64,000 nt of DNA, taken from the NCBI GenBank assembly GCA_009392815.1, contig VFFS01000045.1, positions 1-64,000 of the forward strand, written 5' to 3'. Numbering within the stretch: position 1 is the first letter of the stretch; every line of letters begins with the position of its first letter. Both the position numbers and the translations under genes were made by a program. Below the pieces are notes generated by a model. It did no database searches. It was not told where the DNA came from and saw only the letters and a list, made by a program, of their open reading frames with translations. Below are positions 1-9,868 of this stretch, piece by piece. The stretch is from SAR202 cluster bacterium. Lineage in GTDB: Bacteria > Chloroflexota > Dehalococcoidia > Lucifugimonadales > UBA826.

Positions 1-1
1 A

Positions 2-136
2 TTAGTCGAATACTTCCTTCACCACCAACAAAGTGAAGAATGCATTCCCAGTAACTTGAAATGCATAGTTGAAATGCTAGAAGTAACATCAAAATTCGCA
101 TATACAGAGGGCTATTTTGCAAGAAAAGAGGATTAA
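2..136 (+). CDS. C-terminal fragment of a protein entering from outside the window (possibly Gfo/Idh/MocA-type oxidoreductase)
   Basis: Open frame from base 2 to TAA at 134-136: LVEYFLHHQQSEECIPSNLKCIVEMLEVTSKFAYTEGYFARKED; pattern resembles the C-terminal helix of Gfo/Idh oxidoreductases. Confidence 0.35.
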   Translation, partial: LVEYFLHHQQSEECIPSNLKCIVEMLEVTSKFAYTEGYFARKED

Positions 137-258
137 CCGCTGTTTCCCGATTTCTCCCCTTCACAAAAAACATAGCGAACTTATGCCTTAAAACTAATTG
201 AAGCGAATGAGGCCGCCTGTTTGAATTTGGTGATAAGAGTAACCACTATGAAAATAGT

Positions 259-918
259 TTGGCAAAGGACTCAGGCAAAATGATCACAGAAGAGCGAAGA
301 ACAATCCTAGATAAAGAATCTATCTCAGACTACATCTCCACTTGCCAGTCGACTATTTGGCCTTCGATTAGAGCATCTGGTGGAAGCGTGCTATGCATGC
401 TAAATGGCATGATAGGGAGCCCGGCCTCACATATGCTTCAAATGACCAGTTATGAAAACACCGAGTCCTGGCAGACTGGCCAAGGTGCCTGGACAACTGA
501 CAGAGAAAACCTAGTGAAAGAGGAAACCGTACGCATATTGCGACCTGTATCTTCCAGGCCAAAGAAAACGCTCCCTCCTGAAGACAGAAGACCCGTTTAT
601 GGATATAGAAGATTCTTCATTTCACCGACTGATCTTTCAGAATTTGTTACCTGCTCGGAGGAAGGAATATGGCCCAGGATAGAAAGTATGGGAGCTTGTA
701 TACTTGGATTGTGGACGACTGCATCCTCAAGTTCTCCTCTGGAGGTAGTACTCCTAACGGGCTACGACAGCCCGACGCATTGGGACGAAACCAGATTCTA
801 CAATGCCAAGGAAAAAGTTGCGGATACACTCTGGGACAGAGAAGATGAGTTGAGAAAACGCAGAGTCGACATTACTCAAAACACGTGGGTCGAGTTAATG
901 AGATCTATCGATTTTTAA
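259..918 (+). CDS. NIPSNAP-like / dimeric alpha-beta barrel hypothetical protein
   Basis: 219-aa ORF with two similar halves (IWPSIRASGGSVLCML... / IWPRIESMGACILGLW...); start may be ATG at 280. Confidence 0.55.
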   Translation: MAKDSGKMITEERRTILDKESISDYISTCQSTIWPSIRASGGSVLCMLNGMIGSPASHMLQMTSYENTESWQTGQGAWTTDRENLVKEETVRILRPVSSRPKKTLPPEDRRPVYGYRRFFISPTDLSEFVTCSEEGIWPRIESMGACILGLWTTASSSSPLEVVLLTGYDSPTHWDETRFYNAKEKVADTLWDREDELRKRRVDITQNTWVELMRSIDF

Positions 919-969
919 GCAATATGGTTAATATGAAACATCATTTAACCAAAAGGGAGAACGTCAATC

Positions 970-1254
970 ATGATAGGGGTACTCACACATCACTGGGCCA
1001 AAAAAGGATCATTTGATCAAGCTAGGATCCTACTAGATGGCAACGGTACGGCCCAGAGTAAGGCTCCAGGTTTTGTCAGCAGGACTACATTGCTATCTCG
1101 TGAAGACACGCAGCAAATCAGCTCAATAGTGATATGGGAAAGTGACGCAATTTATGACACATGGAAAGTGAGTCCTGAAAGAACCAAAGCGATGAATGGG
1201 GCAGAAGAATTGTGGGAAAAACCACCTTTATCAGAAAGATTTGACCTCCCGTAA
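970..1254 (+). CDS. small dimeric alpha-beta barrel (ABM-like) hypothetical protein
   Basis: 94-aa ORF preceded by AAAGGGAG; size and pattern typical of ABM-like proteins. Confidence 0.5.
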   Translation: MIGVLTHHWAKKGSFDQARILLDGNGTAQSKAPGFVSRTTLLSREDTQQISSIVIWESDAIYDTWKVSPERTKAMNGAEELWEKPPLSERFDLP

Positions 1255-1287
1255 TTAAGTGACTCCCAAATAATCACGTTCTAGAAC

Positions 1288-2538
1288 TTAGTCATTAACC
1301 GCAGCAAACACCACGCAGGCATTTTGTCCACCAAACCCAAAATTATTGGAGAGGGCAAATTTCACATCGACTCTTCTTGCTTGATTCGGTACAAAATCTA
1401 GGTCGCATGCCTCATCCTGATTTGTAAGATTGATTGTAGGATGAATTGTTCCAGTTTCTATCGTCTTCACCACAGCTACTGCCTCTATAGCTCCCGCCCC
1501 TCCAAGTGCATGACCTGTCATTGATTTTGTAGAACTTATCGGAACCGTATAAGCGGCTTCTCCAAATGCTTTCTTAATAGCCTTCGTCTCTGACGCATCA
1601 TTAAGTGGTGTTGATGTCCCATGTGCATTTATATAGTCGACATCCTCCGGAGTAATACCGGCATCATGCAATGCGAATCTAATAGCCCTTGCTGCGCCTT
1701 CTCCATTTTCGTCAGGCTGAACAGCATGGAAAGCGTCTGAAGATACTCCGTATCCTAAAATCTCTGCTATTACATTTGCTCCCCTGTTGACCGCATGTTC
1801 CATACTCTCCAAAACCAGTACTCCTGCTCCTTCAGCAGGCACGAAACCATCACGGTCAGCATCAAATGGTCTACTGGCTTGGGAAGGATCTCCCTTAAAA
1901 CGACTAAGTGCCCTGATAACGTGAAACCCTCCGAGGCCCAAACGACTTATACCTGCTTCACACCCACCCCCCAAAACAACATCAGCAGCTCCTCTCCTGA
2001 TTACCTCAGCAGCCTCTCCTATTGCCTGATTTCCTGCAGCACACGCGGTAATGACAGTATTTGTATACCCTTGGAGCCCAAATATCCTACTTATTTGTGC
2101 AGCAGCCATATTAGGGAGGATCATGGGAACAAAAAATGGACTCATACGCATTCCTCCTTTATCAAACAGAGTTGCAGCATTTTCCTCTGTAGTGGGAAAT
2201 CCTCCATTCCCGTTTCCCATAACAACACCCAAACGTTCCCCGTTTTCCTCCGATAGATTCAATCCAGAATTTTCTATAGCCGTGGCAGCAGCAGCCACTG
2301 CCATTTGGGAAAATCTGGCCATCCTCCTGGTTTCTTTTGCATTGGCAAACTGAGAAGCATCAAAATCCTGGACTTCTCCGGCTATGTCATTGGGAAATTC
2401 GCTCGCATCACACAAAGTAATTTTACCGATACCTGAAACACCTGAAACAAGATTCTCCCAATACTCTTCCACTGTCTTACCTGTGGGAGCCATCACTCCC
2501 ATACCAGTCACAACCACCCTTTTTATCTCATCAGACAT
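1288..2538 (-). CDS. fabF: beta-ketoacyl-ACP synthase II
   Basis: TACAAGNQA active-site Cys, INAHGTSTPLND, KSMTGHALGGAGAIEA, NNFGFGGQNA motifs. Confidence 0.97.
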   Translation of the reverse strand: MSDEIKRVVVTGMGVMAPTGKTVEEYWENLVSGVSGIGKITLCDASEFPNDIAGEVQDFDASQFANAKETRRMARFSQMAVAAAATAIENSGLNLSEENGERLGVVMGNGNGGFPTTEENAATLFDKGGMRMSPFFVPMILPNMAAAQISRIFGLQGYTNTVITACAAGNQAIGEAAEVIRRGAADVVLGGGCEAGISRLGLGGFHVIRALSRFKGDPSQASRPFDADRDGFVPAEGAGVLVLESMEHAVNRGANVIAEILGYGVSSDAFHAVQPDENGEGAARAIRFALHDAGITPEDVDYINAHGTSTPLNDASETKAIKKAFGEAAYTVPISSTKSMTGHALGGAGAIEAVAVVKTIETGTIHPTINLTNQDEACDLDFVPNQARRVDVKFALSNNFGFGGQNACVVFAAVND

Positions 2539-2583
2539 CCGATATACCTCGTTTCTTCTCTATTGAAATCTTTGTACTTTGAT

Positions 2584-4002
2584 TTATATCCCAGCGGGAA
2601 TGTTGGAATAAATCTCAGGATCTATATTTTGTTTCCACTCAATAACCTCTGCTGCCACAGAAATCGAACCGGTACCCAACACTAAATCATTAGCTCCAGC
2701 TATCGAAAGAGCTAATTCAACTCCGTCCCCCACACTTTCCATTTCACCGTTAGGTTTAACAAGACTCATCCCTAATTTTTGTGCCTGGTCTCGGATGAGT
2801 CCAGAAGGGGACGACCTAGGATGCCTTGACCTAACAGGCACTGTTAAAGATGCCAAAGACTCAAACTGTTGCAGTACCCCCACCGAATCATGTCCTGATA
2901 ACACTCCAAATATGAGTATAACTCTATCTATTTTGAGTATGTCACGCCTTCTCATATCATTAATCGCCTGAACAACAGATGACGCCGAATGGGTATTATG
3001 TGCCCCATCAACCATGAGAATAGGACCGTTATCCTGTAAAACCTCTAGGCGGGCAGGCCAATGTACTGACTCAAGCCCGCTCTTAATATTGGAAGATGAA
3101 ATCTCAAATCCAAGATCATTTAGGGTTTCTGATACAGCAATAGCCGTAGCAGCATTCTCTGCCTGGTGGGGACCCATCAGCGGAAGTCTAAATGAATATT
3201 CATCAATATCTCCCGTAATCACAATGTTCTGGGTCTTAATATCGTTAGGCTCTGCGATTACTTCGTAGGCAGATTTAACATCTAATACACTAGAGGATTT
3301 TTCCTTTGCTACTTCACTTATAACGGGATAGACTTCCTCACCGTAAGGTTGAGGCGCAACAATCACAGGAATATCTCGCTTTATTATCCCTGATTTCTCT
3401 CCCGCAATAAGTTCAACAGTGTCTCCAAGTATCTTCGTGTGATCCAAACTAATTGAGGTGATAACGGAAATCAAGGGACACAATATGTTGGTTGCATCCA
3501 ATCTTCCTCCAAGTCCGGTTTCTATCACTTGCATGTCAGCCTGTTTGACTGCGTAGTAGTGGAAAGCAGCTGTCACCATAAACTCAAACCATGTGACTCC
3601 TCCATATTTCCCCTCAGTCGAAGTTTGTTCTATAAATGGCCACAGGTCGGACACAAGCGTTATGAAGTCATTTTTAGGAATTGGATTCATACGAAACCTT
3701 ATACGTTCCGTCAGAGAGTGAAGGTGAGGGGATGTAGCAAGACCAACATTTTTTCCGGAGGCATCAATAATCGACGCTACCATTGCACATGTACTGCCTT
3801 TACCTTTAGTGCCGGCTACATGAACTGAAGGAACCGCATTCTGTGGATCACCCAATAGCTGAGCGAGAAAAATCATGCGCTCCAGATGGAAATCAGAGTG
3901 CTTAGGACTATGTGTATTTCTTTCAAAGTCTGCGAGACTCAAGCAAAGATCAACAGCCTCAGAATATGATAAGGAATTAGGAGTTGAAAAATTTTGGCCC
4001 AT
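2584..4002 (-). CDS. folC: folylpolyglutamate synthase / dihydrofolate synthase
   Basis: HVAGTKGKGST, ETGLGGRLDATN, VDGAHN motifs. Confidence 0.95.
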   Translation of the reverse strand: MGQNFSTPNSLSYSEAVDLCLSLADFERNTHSPKHSDFHLERMIFLAQLLGDPQNAVPSVHVAGTKGKGSTCAMVASIIDASGKNVGLATSPHLHSLTERIRFRMNPIPKNDFITLVSDLWPFIEQTSTEGKYGGVTWFEFMVTAAFHYYAVKQADMQVIETGLGGRLDATNILCPLISVITSISLDHTKILGDTVELIAGEKSGIIKRDIPVIVAPQPYGEEVYPVISEVAKEKSSSVLDVKSAYEVIAEPNDIKTQNIVITGDIDEYSFRLPLMGPHQAENAATAIAVSETLNDLGFEISSSNIKSGLESVHWPARLEVLQDNGPILMVDGAHNTHSASSVVQAINDMRRRDILKIDRVILIFGVLSGHDSVGVLQQFESLASLTVPVRSRHPRSSPSGLIRDQAQKLGMSLVKPNGEMESVGDGVELALSIAGANDLVLGTGSISVAAEVIEWKQNIDPEIYSNIPAGI

Positions 4003-4113
4003 TTAAGTCTGCGTTGCTTATTTAGATTCACACCTACAATTTAGAAACTCTCGTCAATACGATCGACCTAAACCACAAAATCTTACTAGGAGCGTCGATT
4101 AATTTTAACCCAA

Positions 4114-6087
4114 CTAGCTCGATGCCATGATACGCTGTGTTTCAGAGAGATTGATTACACCATTCCCATTCCCATTCCCATTCCCATTCTGATTGTCCCC
4201 TGGCAACAGACCGTTAATTCTACCTATAAGAGAAGCAATTTTGTCGACAGTGTCTTCGCTAATATCGTATTTGACTTTGTCAAAATTTTCGAGAAGATAT
4301 GCTGCAGGCCTATACCTATCAAAACTCCCTCCCGCTATCCCGGCGGAACTAAAATGTGACTTGATTCTCTCAACGATTCTTGGATTACTTTCTGAAATTG
4401 CTTTCATAGTAAGAGGCTCTTCGAGTTCCGAAGAATATGCGAGATTGACTAGCTTCAAATAAAAATTTGGCTCAAATAGGTCCTCAATATCAGCGTCACG
4501 TACTCTTGTAACCTCTACCCATTTAACCGCATTTTCGTCAGTGGTGTCATTAGATCTATTAATACGCTCCACCCTCTGCTTGTTGGTGGGGGTAATGTCC
4601 ATCATGACAGCAACGCTTACATAGTTCTCACCTAATAAGGAAACAAATGTAGGCAAATTCTCAGCACTTCCCACGGGCACAACGACCCATCGTGGGTCAA
4701 TACGACCTGCACCATTAGAAGCAGAAAGGTCACCTAAAGTTTGCAAGTAAATAAGATCCGATGCTGAATTAACCATCAAACAATGGGGAGCTAAAAACAA
4801 TGTCTGAGCCATCTGCCATCCAAGAGCCATCTGAAGAGGGAAAACTGTCTCATGATCATTTTCTACCGCGTCGTGACTCACAACCGTTCCGACTCCATCC
4901 ATGTCTTGAACAGTTCTCACTCTATTCAATTTTTCCAGATCTACCATGAAGGGTGAATGCGTGGTGTATATCACTTGGCATTGTGGGGCGAGTCTCTCGT
5001 CCATAAAGCGCAAGAAATCTTTTTGAGCCATTGCGTGGAGAGCGGTTCCAGGCTCGTCCAACAAAATAACTAGATCACTGGTTTCTGTTTCCTCTAAGTG
5101 TGAAAAATAGGACAAAAACGAGAAGAACCAGACAAATCCTTTTGACCTCTCATCAAAAGATACAGTCACCCTATGTCGAGCATTCTCAATACGAACATGA
5201 AGAATTTTTCCTTCATTCATAGGTGCTGGATCCCGCGGATCAGCTTGGGATAGATCAAACTCCACTTTCAATTGACGATTCTGACGCCAGTACTCAAAAA
5301 TTTCATCGGTGATGGTTATAGAAGCTGATTCCAATTCAACTTTTACGTCCTCATATCCAAGGTCTTCCTCTAATTCCTCTAGACTGACGCCCGAAAGTGT
5401 CAAAAGAGACATAAATGTGCGGTCCGCGTCATCAAAAGGACCACCTTCCGCCGTCCTTTTCTTCAGATCAGAAATAGATATCTTGCCACGCATCGTACTG
5501 TAGTTATCAAAATATACGAATTTTGGGAGCCATTTTTCCAAGAAATCATCGGCGATTTTTTTCGCCACCGGGGAAATTGTCCCAGATTCTGTCTTATCTG
5601 CTATCCCACCAGGTATTGAGACTGGGGTTGGAGAAAAAGAAGGGGTAAAAGAATTCTCAATTGCTGGTGCCGATTCTGATATATTTACTTCCCATATACG
5701 TTCATTCTTATAATTCTTTCCCACTATCACCTTGTTGGAAGCCAAAACTCCTTCACCGAAATTGGCTTCTATTTCAGAGACCTCTTCCTTCGATAATTCA
5801 AATTCTGCCTTTGCAACAGTACATGGATTTTGTTCATGAATTTTCTTATATTTTATATAGCCCTTCCTAGGGAAATCTCGGATTTTAAATTGGTCATCTT
5901 CGCCAGAAATGGAGTTTATCTTTCTTATGGCCTCTAAAAATGCCGTTTTACCTGACTCATTCTTTCCAACGAGAGCAGTTACATCTTCTAAGGTTACCCA
6001 GGAAGAGTCATCAATACTTCTGTAATTTATCACTCTGGCCCGCGTGATTCTCATTAGGTCCTCCATATGCAAAATGCTTATCACCAA
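4114..6087 (-). CDS. OLD-like AAA ATPase (AAA_15/AAA_21 type) with C-terminal Toprim-like region
   Basis: Walker A LVGKNESGKTAF, ABC-like LVILLDEPGTALH, YTTHSPF; C-terminal region with degenerate Toprim motifs; starts may be a later in-frame ATG. Confidence 0.85.
   Translation of the reverse strand: MVISILHMEDLMRITRARVINYRSIDDSSWVTLEDVTALVGKNESGKTAFLEAIRKINSISGEDDQFKIRDFPRKGYIKYKKIHEQNPCTVAKAEFELSKEEVSEIEANFGEGVLASNKVIVGKNYKNERIWEVNISESAPAIENSFTPSFSPTPVSIPGGIADKTESGTISPVAKKIADDFLEKWLPKFVYFDNYSTMRGKISISDLKKRTAEGGPFDDADRTFMSLLTLSGVSLEELEEDLGYEDVKVELESASITITDEIFEYWRQNRQLKVEFDLSQADPRDPAPMNEGKILHVRIENARHRVTVSFDERSKGFVWFFSFLSYFSHLEETETSDLVILLDEPGTALHAMAQKDFLRFMDERLAPQCQVIYTTHSPFMVDLEKLNRVRTVQDMDGVGTVVSHDAVENDHETVFPLQMALGWQMAQTLFLAPHCLMVNSASDLIYLQTLGDLSASNGAGRIDPRWVVVPVGSAENLPTFVSLLGENYVSVAVMMDITPTNKQRVERINRSNDTTDENAVKWVEVTRVRDADIEDLFEPNFYLKLVNLAYSSELEEPLTMKAISESNPRIVERIKSHFSSAGIAGGSFDRYRPAAYLLENFDKVKYDISEDTVDKIASLIGRINGLLPGDNQNGNGNGNGNGVINLSETQRIMASS
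4161..4190. repeat. hexanucleotide tandem repeat (CATTCC)n, about 5 units
   Basis: cattcccattcccattcccattcccattct; encodes NGNGNGNGNG near the C-terminus of the ATPase. Confidence 0.9.
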
Positions 6088-6322
6088 GCGTGATAAGAAA
6101 ACACAAAATGCGATTGGTTATGCTGAAACCCACCTGAGACTGCCCATTCAGACGCTTATGGGTAACATGACGATCCAAACCGCTCCATCAAGCAAACCAA
6201 ACCATCAGCATGGGTGCAAGCGATTTCTAGTGCCAAGTTTGGCCAATCGGGGAGGATATCTCAGTAGATTAAATGCTTGAAAAACCCGAATTTTTCCCAA
6301 GGAAAGCCATCAATTCATCAAC

Positions 6323-7177
6323 CTATACAAGACTATATCCGCTGCCCGGACGATCAGAATCGACTCCTGTCCCTCGAGGTTTATCCAGTAAACCAAATTC
6401 AGAGAGAATTTGCTGACTATACGTAACTCTTCCAGTGACCTTGTCAATCGGTTCAGTCGCTAATACCAGTGCAGCTTTCGCCATTAGCTCAGGATGCTCT
6501 CCGCGAGGATCATCCATACCAGTTACCAAATTATGAAAAACGGTCCCCGGAGTAGGCACCACCTGAGAAGGTGAAACACAATTAACAACAACTCCTTCAG
6601 AATAAACTTCCTGTGCTAGTCCCTGGGTGAAACGCTCCAAAGCCGCCTTTTCAGCTCCGTAACAAGTACCACCAGAATTTGATGGCGCATCCGGATAAGG
6701 TCCTCTCCCTGGTCCTATCGCTGCACCTGATGAAATGTTTACAATATTTCCAGATTTATTCTTCAGCATGTCAATAAGAGCAAGCTGGCTAAGAATAAAG
6801 GGAGCATGGAAATTAACTTCCCAAGAACGTTTCCAACGTCTTATGACATAGTCCTTTATGGGAACGAAATAAGTAAGTGCGGCATTATTAACCAGGATGT
6901 CGACATCACCGTAAATCTCATGAGTCTCATCGAAAAGTCTCACACAATCTTCTTCCAAAGATATATTTACTGTCGAAGCAGTTGCCTCCCCTCCATTCTC
7001 TCTAATGTCAGATACGGTTTTTTCTAAAGAGCCTTCAAGAGGATGCTCACCTTCTCTCAGAGTTCGAGCAGCGCAAATTACATTTCCACCTTCGGCCGCA
7101 AACAACCGGGCAATCTCTGCCCCTATTCCTCTGCTCGCCCCAGTAACAACAACATTCTTTCCATCTATCTTACCCAT
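6323..7177 (-). CDS. short-chain dehydrogenase/reductase (SDR)
   Basis: VTGASRGIGAEIARLFA, NNAA, YxxxK (CYGAEKAAL). Confidence 0.92.
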   Translation of the reverse strand: MGKIDGKNVVVTGASRGIGAEIARLFAAEGGNVICAARTLREGEHPLEGSLEKTVSDIRENGGEATASTVNISLEEDCVRLFDETHEIYGDVDILVNNAALTYFVPIKDYVIRRWKRSWEVNFHAPFILSQLALIDMLKNKSGNIVNISSGAAIGPGRGPYPDAPSNSGGTCYGAEKAALERFTQGLAQEVYSEGVVVNCVSPSQVVPTPGTVFHNLVTGMDDPRGEHPELMAKAALVLATEPIDKVTGRVTYSQQILSEFGLLDKPRGTGVDSDRPGSGYSLV

Positions 7178-7387
7178 TATTTAATTTGCTCCTACTTTTT
7201 TACACCAATTTTAATTATCAAAATAGACCTTAACAAATAATCCCAAGGTCACTATATGGTAAAAAGGATATTGACCCTCTAAACAGTGCCTATTTATAAT
7301 CGACATACACTGCTTTAATACTCTGAAAGTTGTTGTCGAGAGTCCCTGACTACTCAGCAGCTGGTACTCACAGATTGGGTAAACGAT

Positions 7388-8815
7388 ATGACTATACAAC
7401 CAGTAATTCTCGCCGGGGGATCCGGCACGAGACTTTGGCCGCTGTCCAAGGAAAGTTACTCAAAACCATTTCTGGCAATCGATGGCGGAAGATCTCTAAT
7501 TCAAGAGACTTCAAACAGGCTAAAAGGGATTACTGAACAGTCATCAATTGTAGTTTGTGCCGAAACAAACAGATTTCTGGTTAAAGATCAACTGGAAGAA
7601 ATTGATCAGTCACCCGACTGGATAATACTGGAGCCCATAGGTAAAAATACCGCCCCAGCACTGACAATAGCCGCAATCCAAGCAGTTAGAGAGAATGATC
7701 GATCAATACTACTTTCATTACATTCGGACCACATTATTCAAGATGTGGACTCCTTTCAAAAATCTCTCAAAACCGCTGTGCCGGCTGCAGAATCAGGGGG
7801 AATAGTCACATTTGGAATCATTCCTTCCACTCCAAGTTCTGGATTCGGATATTTGCGTAAAGGTGAAATTAAAAATGGGTTGGGAGAACTTTTAGACTTC
7901 ATAGAAAAACCTGACGAGAAAACAGCCTTGGAATTCCTGGATTCTGGGCAATATCTTTGGAACAGCGGTATATTCATGTTGAAGGCATCCATCTGGATAG
8001 AGCAAGTCCGAAAACACGCACCTGAAATTTATGAAGTATGCAAGTCAGCGATGGATTCGAGTACAAAAGACGGTTTGTTCTTAAGACCGGAGTCCGAGAT
8101 CTTCAAGACTTGTCCCAGTGACGCAATAGACTATGCGGTCATGGAAAAGGTTGTTGGAAACCCTGAAGGGCCACTATGCTGGGTATCAGAAATAGATGCT
8201 GGATGGTCAGATCTAGGTTCTTGGCATTCTTTTTGGAAAAATGGAATTCCTGACGACCAGGGCAACGTGACTACTGGAGAAGTATTCTTAAAATCAGTAA
8301 CTGATTCACTCATCTTATCTACTCACAGAACTCTTGGTGTTTTGGGATTGGATCAAGCTATCGTGGTAGAAACTGCAGATTCAATATTGGTAACCACTAT
8401 GGAACATGAGCAACTAGTAAAAGATCTAGTGGAAGATATAAATTCCGATCGTAATTCTAATACCAACTACCATGTCAAGATCCACCGACCTTGGGGTACA
8501 TATGAAATTTTAGATAAAGGCCCAGGATTTCAAGTGAAACGGCTAACTGTTAAGGCTGGAGAGTCACTTTCTTTACAAGTACACCAGCATAGGGCGGAAC
8601 ATTGGATTGTGGTAAAAGGGACAGCCTCTGTGACAAAAGGAGAAATCACATTAACACTAGAGGAAAATGAGTCGACTTTCATATCTCAAGGAGAAAAACA
8701 TAGGCTCGAAAATACAACCAAGTCCGATTTGGAAATTATTGAGGTGCAGTCAGGAACATATTTTGGAGAAGACGATATAGTTAGAATTGAAGACAAATAC
8801 AATCGGGCACATTAG
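7388..8815 (+). CDS. manC: mannose-1-phosphate guanylyltransferase / mannose-6-phosphate isomerase
   Basis: VILAGGSGTRLWPLSKESYSKPF; FIEKPDEKTA; C-terminal cupin HRPWGTYE...VHQHRAEHW. Confidence 0.93.
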   Translation: MTIQPVILAGGSGTRLWPLSKESYSKPFLAIDGGRSLIQETSNRLKGITEQSSIVVCAETNRFLVKDQLEEIDQSPDWIILEPIGKNTAPALTIAAIQAVRENDRSILLSLHSDHIIQDVDSFQKSLKTAVPAAESGGIVTFGIIPSTPSSGFGYLRKGEIKNGLGELLDFIEKPDEKTALEFLDSGQYLWNSGIFMLKASIWIEQVRKHAPEIYEVCKSAMDSSTKDGLFLRPESEIFKTCPSDAIDYAVMEKVVGNPEGPLCWVSEIDAGWSDLGSWHSFWKNGIPDDQGNVTTGEVFLKSVTDSLILSTHRTLGVLGLDQAIVVETADSILVTTMEHEQLVKDLVEDINSDRNSNTNYHVKIHRPWGTYEILDKGPGFQVKRLTVKAGESLSLQVHQHRAEHWIVVKGTASVTKGEITLTLEENESTFISQGEKHRLENTTKSDLEIIEVQSGTYFGEDDIVRIEDKYNRAH

Positions 8816-8889
8816 CAAATGTAAGGATCATAGAAATTGATACTTTTACTACAGCTGAAATTCCACAGTTACCAGGAAGTGAGTTACAG

Positions 8890-9057
8890 ATGCGTGAATT
8901 GCCCCTAGTTTTCCCTTTAGCACTAATTGCCATTGTCGTCACGCTGGCATTCTATAGCGTGTATGCAGTCGCTGACACGGCAGAAAAGTACAGGACAGAA
9001 GAGCGAAACCTAGAGTGGCATCAAGATACTGCGTTGTTAATTTGCCCGTTTCATTAG
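8890..9057 (+). CDS. short single-TM membrane protein (55 aa)
   Basis: MRELPLVFPLALIAIVVTLAFYSVYAVADTAEKYRTEERNLEWHQDTALLICPFH; N-terminal TM helix; below the length cutoff of the ORF track. Confidence 0.35.
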   Translation: MRELPLVFPLALIAIVVTLAFYSVYAVADTAEKYRTEERNLEWHQDTALLICPFH

Positions 9058-9085
9058 AGATAAATATTAGGAGCAGATATAAAAA

Positions 9086-9835
9086 ATGGACAGCCTCAAG
9101 GGACAAGTAGCGATAGTAACAGGTTCAGCAACAGGAATCGGGTACGGCATAGCAAAAAGACTTTCAGAGGAAGGCGCCAATATTGTGATGGTAGATTTTG
9201 ACCCTGAGATGGCCGAGCAGTCTGGCAGTGAGATGGCGGCGAGAGGAACAGAAGTAGAAATATCTATAGGTGATGTATCGGAACCCCAAACAGCACAAGA
9301 TGCTGTCAGAAAGGCTATAGATAAATGGGGGAAAATTGACATTTTGGTAAATAACGCAGGAATAGGTGGGATTAACGGCAACATATGGGAGTTGGACGTA
9401 GAAGAGCTAGACAGGGTCTATAGAACGAATTTCAGAGGAGTATTCTCTTTTTGTCATGAAGTCATTCCCCATATGATCGAAAGAGATTATGGTCGAGTGG
9501 TTAACATTGCTTCAATTGCAGGAAAAGAAGGAAATCCACGAATGGTCCCTTACTCCGCTACTAAAGCTGCTGTCATTGGCCTTACCAAATCTGTAGGAAA
9601 AGAGCTAGCCGGAACCGGAGTGTTAGTAAATTGTGTCACTCCTGCGGTGGTTCAAACCAGAATTTTAGACGAATTCACGCCTGAGCAAGTTCAATATATG
9701 GTTGACAGGATACCTGTAGGAAGAACCGGAGAAATAAGTGAAATAGCGGCTCTGGTAGCCTGGTTATCATCCTCAGAATGTTCATTCAGTACCGGTGCGG
9801 TATTTGACATCAGTGGTGGGAGAGCAACCTACTGA
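9086..9835 (+). CDS. SDR family oxidoreductase (3-oxoacyl-ACP reductase-like)
   Basis: VTGSATGIGYGIAKRL, NNAGIGG, YSATKAA. Confidence 0.93.
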   Translation: MDSLKGQVAIVTGSATGIGYGIAKRLSEEGANIVMVDFDPEMAEQSGSEMAARGTEVEISIGDVSEPQTAQDAVRKAIDKWGKIDILVNNAGIGGINGNIWELDVEELDRVYRTNFRGVFSFCHEVIPHMIERDYGRVVNIASIAGKEGNPRMVPYSATKAAVIGLTKSVGKELAGTGVLVNCVTPAVVQTRILDEFTPEQVQYMVDRIPVGRTGEISEIAALVAWLSSSECSFSTGAVFDISGGRATY

Positions 9836-9868
9836 TGCTGATTATTACGATTTGACGAGGGTAAAAAT

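Noticed and set aside
1795-2566. Plus-strand ORFs opposite fabF (1795..2256, 2051..2353, 2384..2566)
   Set aside because: Antisense to a well-supported fabF gene; no recognisable domain.
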